Of a stretch of DNA of 64,000 nucleotides, positions 1 to 23,685 are shown piece after piece (within the stretch, counting starts at the first letter, position 1; the number at the start of each line of letters is the position of its first letter). This DNA is from Acanthaster planci. Taxonomy: Eukaryota; Echinodermata; Asteroidea; Valvatida; Acanthasteridae. The notes beneath the pieces are model-generated. The model was not told the origin of the DNA and ran no database searches. It saw only the letters and a list, made by a program, of their open reading frames with translations. Location of the stretch: NCBI RefSeq assembly GCF_001949145.1, contig NW_019091370.1:1001601-1065600 (forward strand). The letters run 5' to 3'. Both the position numbers and the translations under genes were made by a program.

Positions 1-50
1 GAACTCAGAATGTTTGAGAACTCAGGATGTTTGAGAACTCGGAATGTTCA
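1..50. repeat. 17-bp tandem repeat at the window edge
   Basis: Three imperfect copies of a 17-bp unit (GAACTCAGAATGTTTGA and variants) lie in direct tandem and are cut by the window start, so the full array is longer. It sits in an intron or flank of the VWC gene. Confidence 0.75.
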
Positions 51-753
51 GACTTGTATTTTCCATCTGAATTCCAACTCCTTTTGTTTGGAGCTTATCT
101 GTTTGTTTCCATGTGAAGAATGCCATTAGAAGGAGTCCCATGATCATGGAAAATCCTGGAATCCTGGAAAAAAGTTGTCCTGGAAAGTCATGGAAATCAG
201 GATCTCAGGTTGTTAAAGGCTCTACTTGTCAGTTCAGTGGCTGTGGCAGTCTTCCAATTCGTAATACCCAACAGCGTTTCTCTGCAAAATGGGACTAAAT
301 GTCATGGAAATTGTTGTGTTTTAATCCTGAAAATGTCCTCGAAAAGTCCTGGAATTTGTTTCTAGATTTCTGTGGGAATTCTGTATTTCCCTCTGCCTCA
401 GATCGTGTTTGTCCCTTGTGGGTTTCTGAAAGGAACAAGAAAACTCTGAGATTTGGAGAAGCACCCTTACACTTGGCCCAACTGGGGCTTGGCATTACTT
501 GTCATGAATATTCAATCATCTGCAACATTTGCATATTCAAGAAGAGTCATCTGACCTGCCTTGTTTTCACTGCTCTTACAGCAGTGCTTCTTTTTCCCAA
601 TGGCAATGAATAGTCACTTCATCTCCATTCTCTGCATATCATTTCCATAGTCTGCACCACACCAGTTAGTCCCAGTGCTGAATATTCATGCCATTTGCAT
701 ATATATTTACATATTCTGAATAACTCAATGTGCTACATGACTGTTTCTGACAG

Positions 754-3700
754 TGACGTGTTTCCACAACAACGCGGAGTACACAGATGGCCAGACATGG
801 GCGGATCCCCTGCAGCCATGTTTCACGTGTACCTGCATGAACGGTCTGGTGCAGTGCGGACTACAGTGCCCTAGCATCAGATGTCCAGACGCTAGCGTCA
901 AGACCGGAGAATGCTGTCCAACGTGTCCAGGTAGGTCTGGTTCCTTCTTGGCATTACTAACTCTTTGGTCCATCCTTGAAAGATCTTTGGATTTGCTTCA
1001 TTTCCAATGGATAAGGACCCTTAGTTGCTTCAGGGCTTGAGCACAGAAGCCTGACTATTTTGACCCGTGCATCAATCTGGACTTTTTTTTGGGGGGGGAC
1101 GAAGGGGGCACATTTTATGTAGAAGATGGCTCAAGCCAGCATATCGCCGTAATCACACCAGTCATTGTGTGGAACACGGAATGAAATACATCAAATTGCA
1201 TGAGTTTAGTTTGAGCTAACTATGAAGTGCATGCTTTTGACAGCAAAGACATTTTCCGTTAGCTTTCCACTAGGTAGAAATTTTAAGCCTTAACCAGTGA
1301 TAATGAAAAAAAGCTGCCATCTCACTGACCAGGACCTAATTATGTCAGGGTCAGTGAGATTGCAACTTTTTAGAAAAGTTTCCGAGCAAAGGAACAAGCC
1401 AGCCATGGCCTTATGATACCCCCACTTGCAACTAGGCCTCAGTGAAATTTCTTACCAAGAAAATGAACAATTACTCTTTGAATTAACTGCCAGTAAATTC
1501 TCTGTTTGGTTCTTAAGAAAAACCAACCTACAATCAACAACTTGTTCCAATCTAATGGCAGATCATTCGTTACTTTTCCTCTCTTCCTCACCTTCAGGTC
1601 CTTAAAACTGAGGCACAGAGGTCATTGCAACTGGCCAGGTCATGAGGTCATAGTTAACGCAAGATCGCTGGCTTGCAAGCTCAAAAAAACGCCATGCCTT
1701 GCTTTTAAGATTTAACAGGATGTAGTTAGATAAGTACACCATAATGCTCGGAAAAGATATATTGATTTCAAATATGTACGGAATAACTACATTTTTTTGT
1801 TAGCAATATTGACATTTCAACTACAGGGTAAGAAAAGTGAAATCTGATATCCTGTGAAAAGTTTTGAACTGTTGAGATTACATCGTATGTTGATACAAGA
1901 CAAAACATAAATCCACAGTGCTTTTTGAATTCTATTCCTCCAACCTTTGTAACGCGAATTAGATTCATTTTCATGATTATGAAAAACCTGCATCGTCTTT
2001 ATACTCAGTGCATTGCATGGTGAAAAAAAATGTAAATGAAGGTGCACACATCATTGTTGGTTGGAGACCACAAGAATCGTTACCTACTCTGAAGTTTGTT
2101 TGCGCAGAACACATTTTATGTGATTTCACAACAAAGTGAATAGAAAGACGCACATATGCCTGTTTCAAAGGTTTTACCGAGACTATTCCATCTTGGTTTG
2201 AATCTAATCTTACCTAGCAACCGTCTAGCTTTTTTTTGTAATCTGTATGTATAACACCTTTCTGTTTCAACTCACTAAGTTTTTCTAAGTGATAATGTAG
2301 TAGCTAATGTTTGGATGTTAGGACATTTTTGACTGTTCTTGTCAGCAGATTTTTATTTCTAATCGTTGTTACCCATTTAATATGAACCTCTAAGGAATTT
2401 CAAGGACCCCATTTCTACTTTCTGCAAAGCTTACAGTTGTTGGCACTCCGGCACTTTGCCTTTTGTTTTTATTTCATGCAAACACTGCTGTAGGGTAGAA
2501 CATTCTTGCCGATGCCTTAATTCACACTGTTGCCATGGGTGCTGCAAACGACTGAAATGATACGGATTTATCAATGCAAACTATTTTAATGATGGAAGAA
2601 TACTGATTTTTCTTGCCTTTTTGCAATTGTGAATTGAACTGAAATTTTCCTGTCAGGTTTAGATTTATGCCTACCTCGTGGCTTCAAACTTTTTGAGATC
2701 AAGGGGGGAACCGCTTGTAGACTTGGATTTACATTTCACATTGTGGACTTGTTTCTTGACTGAAGGCGCCCCATATTGTCTTGTCTTCCACATGCTCTGT
2801 GATCAATTTTGTTTTTATTTGACACACAGCAAGTCCTAGAATATTTGATCAATTCAGAATAGGACTTTTCACTGTATTCACAACCACTTACAATCGGCAT
2901 CAGGGAAACGTACAGTATTTGTGACCTCTTGCAAACTTTTTGAGATCCCTCCGCAATCATACCTCCATTTTCTTGTAGTCTCATTTACGTGGGTTTCATA
3001 CCCTTTGTTAATGATTGACACATTGAAAAATTCCATTCAACTAATGCCTAAAATTTGGTAACTTTGTTCAGTGCAAGTATTAAATGAATTATAAATTTTA
3101 TATTGGAAAACACTGTGTTACTTTTCTCTTGAGTGTAAAGTGGTCACCACTTTTTTACTGTAGATTTTATTGAAAGAAAGAAGCTTTTTGAAAAGATCTA
3201 GGGCATGTTATTTTCTGGGAGCAGCCGTGCTGTCAAAATATTTAAAGTTATGTAAAGAAAAGTTTTGTCCAGACTAATGTCCCTGACCATTCATACCATT
3301 CAGAAATCAAAGGAATATTCTCCCTTGCATCAGAACGGTGACAAAGTCACCAAACTTCGTCACGAGCCTGTTGCATATTGTCCAATCTCGAGTCAAATAA
3401 CAAGCAATTGCCATGGCAAGGACACTGCATTTTTTTTCAGTTCGTCTCAAATAATAATGACAGACTTGTGTTTGATTTCTGACTGAGGGTTCTGCCCAGC
3501 ATCCATGTGCAGAGCTGTTTATGGAGAGTTGCGACATGAGTGTCTCAATTGTTGGAACCAAAATGGTGGGTCATGTGGACAATCATGTGCACAGCACACA
3601 TCATGAACAGCCATTTTGGTTGCAAAGTCTGAAGTTGGTGCCACTCTCTCTACCCCTATGAATTTGGGCTCAGGTAATGTCACCCCTCAATGCCCGCATG

Positions 3701-4435
3701 TCCAGCCTCCCTGGGCCCAATGTTGCACGGGTAAGCAAGAATGAGCCGAGGACCGGTCAAAAAATGAACATTTGATACCATGCCAAGATGGTTGGTAACC
3801 AGGTAACCCTTCAACGTCCTCTTGACAACATCAAAATTACACTGAGGAGATCTTCTGGTCTGCTAATCTTCAACAAAGATAACTTATCAATTGCATGAAA
3901 ACTAATGAGAACAGATGCCATTTTATTTATTTATTTGCTGGAAAGAATACAGCAATGTAGTAATCACAAAAAGACGATCTAACACACTCCAAAATCCTGG
4001 TTTTCAAAAGTCTGTCTCTGTCTCTTTTGTCCAGACATCACCTTTGGTTCCTCTCGCGTGCAACTGCTTGGAACAATTAATAACTATTTCCTGGACTATG
4101 GCATTGGCATTATCAATGCTGAGAGGCCCATCCAAGGTCGCAATCTCTGGCGCGTCCGCATCTGGAGTGCGGCCAGATCCGACGGGGGCGGAGCCAAGAC
4201 GGAGGTGGTCAAGCAGGCCCTTAACAGGGAGCAGGCGGGCCAGTCCATCAGCCGGACCGACAACCAGCTTCTCTTCCAACGCCTGGAGTACCGTCGAGAC
4301 TTGCGCGGCCAACCTTGCGAGACCTACCCATACGTCTGTGCTGAGTTCTTTATGACTCGCGATGGCTATGACGAGTACAGCACCTCCACTACCTTCGGCG
4401 ATGCCATTTCCACAATCTGCCTGGAGGCATGTTAG
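754..4435 (+). CDS. Secreted VWC-domain protein, 3' part of gene (two exons)
   Basis: Two phase-1 exons are read: 754-930 and 4035-4435 (stop TAG). The first is preceded by CAG and followed by GTAGGT. It encodes one von Willebrand factor type C module with ten cysteines, including CTC, CC and a closing CPTC. VWC modules are extracellular and often bind BMP-type ligands or matrix. The second exon follows a TTTTGTCCAG acceptor in matching phase and encodes about 133 residues, starting DITFGSSRVQLLG and ending CLEAC. It contains WRVRIWS, CETYPYVCAEFF and an acidic/aromatic stretch, with four cysteines. I do not recognise this C-terminal domain. Joining the two exons is inferred from phase and strand; an unseen exon in the 3.1-kb gap between them is possible. 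The 5' end of the gene lies outside the window. Kielin/chordin-like or other matrix proteins are possible relatives, but nothing decides between them. Confidence 0.75.
931..4034 (+). other. Intron of the VWC-domain gene
   Basis: AT-rich, with stop codons in all frames. It holds a 12-bp stem hairpin (1319-1360), A/T runs and no second recognisable VWC module or other coding exon. Confidence 0.55.
1319..1360. repeat. Short perfect hairpin
   Basis: ATCTCACTGACC (1319-1330) and its exact reverse complement GGTCAGTGAGAT (1349-1360) are separated by 18 bases. It lies in the VWC-gene intron. Function unknown; it may be a degraded MITE. Confidence 0.6.
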
Positions 4436-5091
4436 AAAAAGCCCTCAGTACATTGAAATTTTAAAGTTTGTACGAGGTACACCATTAACATTTTGTAGGT
4501 CACATTTGTGTGAAGAGTAATTTTGACAATTTTATCCTGATGTACCTTGGCTGCTGTACAGCAATGCTCGGTTGTGTTGAAAAGTTCGTCTCAAAATGTG
4601 AAATTAACAAGAAAATCTGTCGAGGAAAATTTCCTCCCCTTAAAGTTAACAAATGAAGCTGACATCTATGATACTCATCAGACACACAGAACCAACCAGC
4701 GTTTGAAGGTGGCTCTCTATGTAAGCATTGCGTGCATTTTTAATTTAATTTTGGGTGCAGTTTGCTTTTGATTTCCAGTTTGCTTCAAAGGAGGACAAAG
4801 TTCTGTATTTTGACAAGGACGTTTCTGATTTGGTTTGGATAGAGTGTACCATGGCAGGATCAATGGAGTTTCGGTTGTAGATGTGTAGATCAACCCTAGT
4901 CAGTGTTCTTATTTGTTGCTTTAAGTTGGCACTTCGTTGCTGTTTATCCCTTTTCAACAAAAGAATAAAAATGAAGTCAAGTCTCGTATTTTCCATATTT
5001 TTATGTAGTCTTGCAACCTGACACCTGGCTCGATCACATTGGCTAGTTGTCAACAGCTTTGTTCTTTAAATGCTTGCTTTGTGGTGTTTTT

Positions 5092-5097
5092 AATAAA
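5092..5097 (+). terminator. Candidate poly(A) signal of the VWC gene
   Basis: AATAAA about 660 bp after the stop codon. A further AATAAA at 4964-4969 is an alternative. The choice between them is inference. Confidence 0.4.
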
Positions 5098-7905
5098 GGA
5101 TGTATACCATTCATGCTACAAATTCCGTGGGAAATAGGAAACTAAGTTCCTTACATAGGTTGTATAGCATTTGGGCAAGGCAAGAATGATGGGTAAGTCC
5201 TTTCAACATTTTTTTTCCCAAGTTCTCATTCAACTCTTTAATTTACAGCTCAGAGTTGGTGATGTTGTGTTTCACTCTTGGAAAAGGTTTGAAGAACAGG
5301 GGAAAAGGTGACTAGAAAAGTCATGCAAAACTCAGTAAAGCCAAATCAATGACCAACAGGGAGTACAAGAACTGCAGAAAACGAAATGGAATCCTGAAAA
5401 CTCAACAGTTCACTTCAAATTCTCACTATCTTTATTTCCAGGGAAGAAGTGCTTGTGTTGGATTCATTACAGAATAGTGTCTTTACCTATGCACAACAGT
5501 TTTATAACACACCTTGTACTGTGTACACGCACTGAAGTTCAGGTAACATGGTTTGCTGAAAAGATATCAGAACACAAATCTTGTATTTTTTCATACAATA
5601 CACATATGCATGTATACATGTATGTATTTTGATGTCATGTTCACTAAAAACATACAAATCTTTGTTAAGGATTTAATACTTGTAATTGTTTAAGTAATAA
5701 AAAAATTAGATGTGTTGTGATGATTTATTAAATTAGTAATCAAGAGTTCACAGCTGTCTTGGAAAATCTGAAAGAGTCCTTCTCAAATGAAGTGCATGAA
5801 CCCCAAAATATATAAAGACAAATCCTCTTCCCCATCTGACCAGCATCCACTCAGCCCCTGAGCAGACACTCATCGACCTCAATGAATACCGAGCGATGAT
5901 CAACATGTGACTAGACAAACAGCAGAGTTATGAAGACTTGTCGGCTGTTTGGAAAACCTAGAGAGGGATATTGAAAGTGGTACTTTATTACATTTTTGAC
6001 AATTTTTTCTTTTTTGGTTTGTCAGTGACCACCAAAACAGGGGTGTTCTAAACTTGTCAACATTCAAAACGTAGATTACAAAAAGCCCTTAAACCTTAGT
6101 TACAATCTAGCCTACCCCTATTGCATGATGTTTCACCTTGATGTATTCCGAGTTTGCTAAACCTGTCATATGCCCACCCATCTTGAGACAGTCCACGCCA
6201 AAGTCCACTGCCGATGCAAGCCAACTTGATAAACATCACAGGAGATGTTATGGTGGACACTTGAGTAACACGTACAAGAAGACGTGGAACTGTTTTCCAC
6301 TGCAAGCAATCGCTGGAGCATTTCCGTGCTATGTTTTTGCTCTTGAAACGAGCTCAGACGAGCTTCATGCACACAGCTCGACAAACGGGTTTAACGTTCT
6401 ACTCGTCCAATCAAATTCAAGTTCACAACTGCTCCATCAATCCCATTCTCCGTCGTCTCTCGTTGGTTTTCGTCTTGTTAGCTGCCAGTCTCTGATGATA
6501 CTAGAAGGAGAGAACAAACACACAGTCTGTATGCCTTTCCAATCTTCAATGTGTTCCAAAATCTCAACACTCTCTTATTACCTCTGAAGTCGTCTTCTGG
6601 TAAAAGTCTCTTGCTACGAGTTAGTGGGACACTATCACAACTCAATATGACTGATGCACGGCTCCCTTCAACAGACATGATAAAAATGTGTACGGCAGAC
6701 CAAGATTGTTTTAAATGCTTCATACTATCTGCTCCAGGTAATCTAGAGAAAAAAAAAATAAATAAAATGTGGATTCCTAGCACTTCCTAAGCCTACCTCT
6801 TTGTTTAAGCAGCTGCGAAGATCGGTGTCTTGTTGGTTGCACACACCCATGAACTTCTTGAAGGGGTTCTAGATTAGGGGAGGAAGCAGGCATGTAAAGC
6901 TCACAGACAAGACATTGCAAAGTTGGGACTTTTTTGAAATTGTAATCAAGTTTAATAAAACCTTGTGTGTGTCATGGCTACAAAAAGTGGAATAAAAATA
7001 CTTCAGGTAGGGTGGGTAAGCTATCTTTTCTGTGTAGGAAAACACCAGGAAAAAGTACATCAATTTCAAGGGGCATCACGTTTTAAGCAAAGTAACTGGC
7101 TAGGTTGCATTTGCCTCAATCTCTAGAGATTATCCAAAACCTTGCAAATCCAGAAGGGTTAAATTTTACAATTTTCACAAGAATATTGAGAGTAACAGTG
7201 GGAGGAGCTTACTTGAAACAGTCAAATGAGGTAGACGTTTGTGTAGCAGGGAGAGCATATAAGAAATTTATGAGAATGGGTGGGGACACTGGATGGGGGG
7301 AGGGGTTTTCGAAAGTGATCATCTGATGAGGTGGGAGAAAGATGTGAGGCTGTCAAGAGGAATTTGAAGATGACCTTACATCCTTGTGGCACTGTAGAAG
7401 CTTGTTAATGAGAATGTTGCATTCTTCCGTGTGAAGATGAGGAGATAAATCGGGATGCATCCTGGCGACTATCAGGTTTCCACCAATGGCATCAAGACAT
7501 CAAACGAAGAATGGTATCTAAAGATAACGTCCAGAAAAGTCCATGACAGTAACGGCAAGAAACAAGACCTGAAGCTGAAGCCAAAATGTGCTACACCGTA
7601 GACTTGTGCACAAACCCGGTGCTACACGCGAGTCAGACATGTCAGAGGAAAGCGTGCAATAAAGTTTCGCAGGTGTTCTGTTCTACGCGTACGCAGATAA
7701 GTGATGCTTCACAGCGTGCCTGTGAATTTCTCTGCTAGTTAATGCGCGTTCTCAGTTCTGCAGCAGTGTAGTAGTGCTACAAGGAAGACAGTGTGGATTC
7801 GGCCGTCTCATTTCTGGCTGCATATGCCTGATATGGGCAAAAACAGAAACAAATCCATCTTACGGAGAAATCACTCCAGCTCCTCGTCAGTCCCTCCTGA
7901 CCTCA

Positions 7906-7919
7906 AACCCCACCCCCCC

Positions 7920-7965
<46 letters not shown>

Positions 7966-7996
7966 ACCCCCCCCCCCCCCCCNCCCCCCCCCCCCC
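7906..7996. repeat. Poly-C tract of about 90 bases
   Basis: Almost pure C with a few A interruptions and one undetermined base (7983). The complementary strand is poly-G and would be prone to form G-quadruplexes. The true length is uncertain because homopolymers of this size are poorly sequenced. It ends in CGCTAG, which resembles a 3' splice site. Confidence 0.9.
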
Positions 7997-8001
7997 GCTA
8001 G

Positions 8002-8125
8002 CTCAGCGCTCATCGAGCCCGACCTGTACCTGCAGACCGTACCTGCCCGGCCGCGGCCAGACTACTCGAGTTATGTCAGAGTCCAGTTTATTCTTGATAA
8101 AAAAATTCCAACACGCTATAACTGA
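8002..8125 (+). other. Coding-like stretch behind the poly-C tract, possible orphan exon
   Basis: After a CGCTAG acceptor-like end, one frame reads on to TGA at 8123-8125, and its first part (EPDLYLQTVPARPRPDYSSY) looks like protein. It is GC-richer than its surroundings. A possible donor (TTAT|GTCAGA) lies inside. No homologue is recognised and no partner exon is seen, so this is only a candidate. Confidence 0.25.
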
Positions 8126-8292
8126 ATTCCATGCCTTCCAAAAAGCTATAAATTTTACCTTGTCAACAACAATTTAAGCCCGTCGGTGGTAAAAATCATT
8201 AAAAAAGCGTCTGCAAGTCCGGCATCACCATGCACCATACACGATGACTGTATTGAAAAATAACATTAATTGCGTAATGAAGAATTACAAGT

Positions 8293-8301
8293 AGAGGGCG
8301 C
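8293..8301 (+). promoter_or_regulatory. CTCF-like AGAGGGCGC motif at the NSMAF start
   Basis: AGAGGGCGC lies 12 bp before the NSMAF ATG. It matches the core shared by bilaterian CTCF sites (AG-purine-K-GGCGC). Other copies lie at 11514-11522 (+), 30959-30967 (-) and 45193-45201 (-). Binding is inferred only. Confidence 0.35.
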
Positions 8302-8312
8302 TATTCTCTAAC

Positions 8313-19417
<11,105 letters not shown>

Positions 19418-19440
19418 CCCCAGCGGTGAGGTCGGAGGGC

Positions 19441-19446
19441 AATAAA
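19441..19446 (+). terminator. Candidate poly(A) signal of NSMAF
   Basis: AATAAA starts 24 bases after the stop codon. That would give a very short 3' UTR; a later unrecognised signal may be used instead. Confidence 0.4.
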
Positions 19447-20868
19447 AGGGCAGCCAATGACAAGTCAGTATTGCCAAAGATCACAGGAACTCCAAATGAA
19501 TAAGAGATTGGAAAAATCCCCAATGCATCTTAATAAGTCTTGCCCAAATTATTTCCACAGAACTGGAAAAATTTCCTTTGAAATAAGAGATTAACTGTAG
19601 TATGGCTGTTTTGAACAAATGACACAAACATTGTAGGCATTATAGCAACCAAAGTATGGCCTTGTTCCCAATGAATTTTGTTTTCAGCTTCTGTCTTTTG
19701 TCCCTATGTAGATCTGTTGGCTGTTTATCTATAAATCTCTGAGTTTTTGGATTTTTATTTTTAATTCATATTTATGTTTTCGTGGAAAACATCTGTCAAT
19801 TTCTGTTTGGCTCTACAACTCATTACAGCATGGATCGAAGCAAATATGATTCGGAAGAGTACGTTATTGTCTTGAACAGATATCAAATTGGCTGATGGAA
19901 TTCCACTCGGTAAATTGTAAAGACGCTGATTTATTATCCGCCAGTTGAATGGCAACGCGTTTTGTACACATCTCTGAAATTGAAATACGCTGCGAAGTAC
20001 TTTTTCTGTCAAACTGAATACTCTGAAGTATTTGAAAACTTGAACCGAAGGGAAATAACCCACTTTGGTATTCCAACGGCACATGGTCAAACTGAAGCAG
20101 CTGCAGTAGTCAGCCCTATTAGTGCAGCCATACACTGACCCATATGCATGCCCCGTTCTCGAAAGGCCTTGCCTCTTTGAAATAACGAACTGGCTCAGTG
20201 GTTTTAGTGTCTTGAGGAGTGCGTGGCTTCACTGTGTCATTCTGTAACAAGATGGGTATTCCAATGTTTCTGGGCTGTTGGAAATACACGGACCTCCCTG
20301 GTGCTTTGACATTTCTCTTCATTTCTTGGGCTTTTCTTGTATGTTTGAGAATATTTGGAGTTGATTTGAACTGACCCATTTCTCATCAGTACTATTGTAC
20401 TTAACATTGTTCCTTTCAATGCACCATTCTGTCATATCACATGTAATTATTTCTATTGTCGTCTTTGTACTTACGTCTTCACAAGAATCTCAAAAACACA
20501 CAACTCGTGTAACTGTAATATTTTCCTTCAGCTGAATTTTAATTTCCACATTCTTTTCGCTTATCTACCCTAAAATAAAATCGCTATCCGGAATAAAATG
20601 CCGCCACGTGGCAAGCAGCGACTTTTTTTCTACGGTATCATGGAACTGCTTTCCTTGTCAAATCTGATCCACATTTGCAAGGTTTCCATCTTGAGGTAAT
20701 TGTTTCCACTCTTTTTCTAAGATTTTCATTTCTGCCATACAAGCATGGTATGCACCATAGACTGTAATCAACCGCGAAGGGATAGATGACCTCCGTCCAT
20801 GTCCATTGCTGTCTTGTCGCAAGTGCCAATCATTCCTTGCCGTTATGCATCTCATTTCAAAGATTGAG

Positions 20869-20874
20869 TTTATT
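20869..20874 (-). terminator. Candidate poly(A) signal of ENY2
   Basis: TTTATT on the plus strand reads AATAAA on the ENY2 strand, about 640 bp after its stop. Confidence 0.4.
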
Positions 20875-21511
20875 CATTCCTGCTTCTTACAATGAAAAAA
20901 AGGATGAATCGGCAATTGAAAAATGCAATGACTATTTACAGGTATGACTGATAATGTAAGGAATGATAGTCACTGAAGAATATTGTCTAAACACTTCCAG
21001 CCCATGGAAGGTTTTGCTGAGAAATCTCCCCAAACTTACCCAAATCTAACACAATCACGAGCACATCATGTTCCTTACAATTGAACGATAGTTGGCACAT
21101 CAAAAGTGCATCACACTGGCTTCCCTTCAGGACCTCCTTCCATCAGAAACCAACAAAACTAGGAAGTTGAGTCATGAACTTTACATTCAGGATGAGGAAA
21201 ACCCCCGAAAAACCTGATACACGTGTCCTGTGTGATGCTCCCAAACAAATACAAGCACTTGTCGCATCCTAACCAGAAAACTTTAAAGGACAACTTTTCT
21301 GATGTGAAAGGACAAATGATCTTTTTAGAAAACAGAATAAGATTTTGCTGAACATTTCTTCAAGAAGGGATCCACGCTAGTGCTCCACACTTGTGGAGGC
21401 GACTTAAGTAAAAAGTAATCATCCTAAACTAATAACAAAGTTTTCAAGGTGCAGCAAGAGTGATTCCTGATGTGAATATTCATGAGTTGGCCACTTCCTA
21501 TTGGCTAATCA

Positions 21512-22969
21512 TCAGACGCTCGCCTGCTGGGCCAGGAACGCTTTTATTCTCTGCAGGAGTTCCTTCTTGACGTCATCCGGCACCAACTCTGAAAGTACAG
21601 AGGGAAGCAAAATCGTAAATCATACGATACAATACAACTTCAAAAGCAATCAAGTCAACTAAAAGTATTCCGAAAAAATATTTGTTCCAAACTTTGTACC
21701 AGAACGGTAAATGTTTGGCTTCAGAATGGAACACCCTGTAAGATACTTTACTTGACTGAAAGCAGCTATCCACTGGGAATGTTTTGTAAGACACAACTCA
21801 GGCAAGCATTTCTGTTTTGAAGGTGCTAACTTTGGAAATTTAGAGGTTCTATAACAAGATTACATAAAATAAATGTAAGTTGCAAGGACCACATGCCCAC
21901 CTCTTCCCTTTGGAGTGAGTTCTGCCACTAGGTCGTCCACCGTCACTTGATCTAAACCCTTTTTTCTTACGACATCTGAAGGAAGAAATCAGGCAAGAGC
22001 CAAACATGAATACAATCCTACCTGACTCCGTCCTTTTAAGAGCTCGTGTTGTGATAAGAGCCAGGGGCAAGACTATCTTGATATTTACATGGCATCCAAT
22101 TTCAAGTTGGGTCACAAGCTTTTGAAATCAACTGTGACAAAGGAACTCGTCACTGTTCGTCTGCTGTTATACGAGTACGAGTTAAGTGCAAGGTGTGAGC
22201 TCACTCAGAGGTAAACCAGATTTGCATATTTTCCAATCACAAGACAACACAGTACCCTACCTTTACAGTGCGCCTTCAGTTGGTCCCTCCAACCACATTC
22301 AATGAGTCTATTTCGTAGAAGTTCTTTCAATCTGTCAAACAAGAACATTTTTCCTGAGTGTTACCAGTGCCCCTTTTTACCTTTAATTTTCTCTATGTAT
22401 GTTTGCCAGGAAACATCCTGATTTCGTCAACAGTCAACACAGAGTAGAAACCTCCACAGAGTACTCAACTTGACTGAGACTACACCGTGAAACATTCGTA
22501 CTATCAAGCATGAAATGCGCTTGCCCGTGGAGAAAACAGGATTAAGCTCTCACTTTGACAACCCAACAAAGATATTACATTGATCTCTTAAATGGACCCC
22601 TGCTTAATTGCTGCTGAGACAGTTTTTGCATTCAACAATCAGTTTTTGAAACAAATGGCAAGAACAGATTCAGTCATGTCAGAAACAAAGGTTAAATTGA
22701 AGCACATTTGTTTTTAAGTGGTCTTTGCAAGAGGTGTTGAAGTTACATCTTACTATACTAAACTGGTTTGCCAGCCAACGGGTGCGTGATAAACACTTCT
22801 TTTTACAAACATGACAGGTACTGTACCCTGAGTTTAAGGTTCCGATAAGTGATATAAGTGTTTAGATCACAGTGTCTTCCAACTACCTCTCTTTCTCGCC
22901 CGTCTCGATCAGCTTTTGGTTGATGACTGCTCGCATCTGAACATCTTTGGCTTTCCAGTTAGGATCCAT
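21512..22969 (-). CDS. ENY2: ENY2, transcription and mRNA export factor
   Basis: Four coding exons on the minus strand: 22969-22887, 22331-22261, 21975-21901 and 21588-21512 (stop TGA). The product is 101 aa, the same length as human ENY2. Landmarks are [49 protein letters not shown] and [20 protein letters not shown], which follow the vertebrate protein almost residue by residue. Only the first ten residues ([10 protein letters not shown]) differ. ENY2 is a small all-helical nuclear subunit of the SAGA histone-deubiquitinase module and of the TREX-2 mRNA export complex. The ATG chosen lies 10 bases inside its exon, after a CAG acceptor (CCACAG|ACTGAA), so an upstream exon exists; it may be only 5' UTR or may add a few residues. 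The gene is divergent from CTNNBL1 and probably shares its promoter region. Confidence 0.96.
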
Positions 22970-22983
22970 TTCAGTCTGTGGAG

Positions 22984-23685
22984 AGCTGTAGCCTTTTATG
23001 TTGGTGATCACAATTAAGATAACGATTAATTGCAAGATTATACCATCTCAAATTAACGGTAAAAAAGGAGGCTAGGCCTGGGCCCATGGCCTATTTCAGA
23101 CAAGATTTCGCACACAAAAATTACCAGAAACTGAAAGATTATACAAGCAAAGCTGACATCTAGCCCTGCCCAATATTTTCCTTGCTGGTAATAAGAATTT
23201 AAAAGAAAGTATTAGAAAGTATTCATTACACAGGCTAAAACCATGGACATGATGGAGAAATAAAACACGATTTCATTTTTACAAACAACAAAGTTTATAA
23301 ACAAATGAAATGGACAGAAATGTGATTTACGAATTTTTCATTTTGCATTCTTTTGAAATAATATCTCTACAAGGAGCATTCAGAATTAAATATATGACTT
23401 CTGAATTCCTAAATGACAAAATATGACTGAAAAGGAAGAAAGAAGAGAACCGTTTACTTCGTTTGTGTACAGTCAACAGTCTGGTCCGCGGACGGAGTGC
23501 ACTGCTAAATTGTTTGCTAAAAATGCTTGCCTTACATGTATACCGCCGCCAACGTTTGCAAGTGACAGAAATGAGTCTTTCACCCAGTCTCTTTTCCGCA
23601 TTATCTTGTGCTAACGGTTGATACACCAGACTGTTTCACTTCGGGTATTCTCCATCAGCACGCGGTTTTGTTTCGCGATTCAACC
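22984..23685. promoter_or_regulatory. Presumed shared promoter region of ENY2 (-) and CTNNBL1 (+)
   Basis: The two genes are head-to-head, with 716 bp between their first recognised coding bases. The stretch at about 23420-23690 is richer in CpG than the AT-rich sequence around it. The non-coding first exon of ENY2 must lie here. No TATA box is convincing. Confidence 0.5.

Larger units (their letters stand above)
5098..8312. other. Intergenic region between the VWC gene and NSMAF
   Basis: AT-rich with no recognised gene. Two short stretches have coding-like character but are unassigned. One ends in a TGA at 5908-5910, behind possible acceptors, and reads ...TLIDLNEYRAMINM. The other lies directly behind the poly-C tract (8002-8125). 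The rest has only short unsupported frames. Confidence 0.5.
19418..21511. other. NSMAF 3' UTR and intergenic region up to ENY2
   Basis: NSMAF has AATAAA at 19441-19446, unusually close to its stop. The rest is AT-rich with no coding exon recognised. The lower part is probably ENY2 3' UTR on the minus strand, with a candidate poly(A) signal at 20869-20874. Confidence 0.55.

Noticed and set aside
8040-8070. CCTGCCCGGCCGCGGCC...CTCGAG resembling a cloning linker
   Set aside because: It does not match a linker exactly, and the stretch reads as part of a continuous protein-like frame. Treated as genomic.
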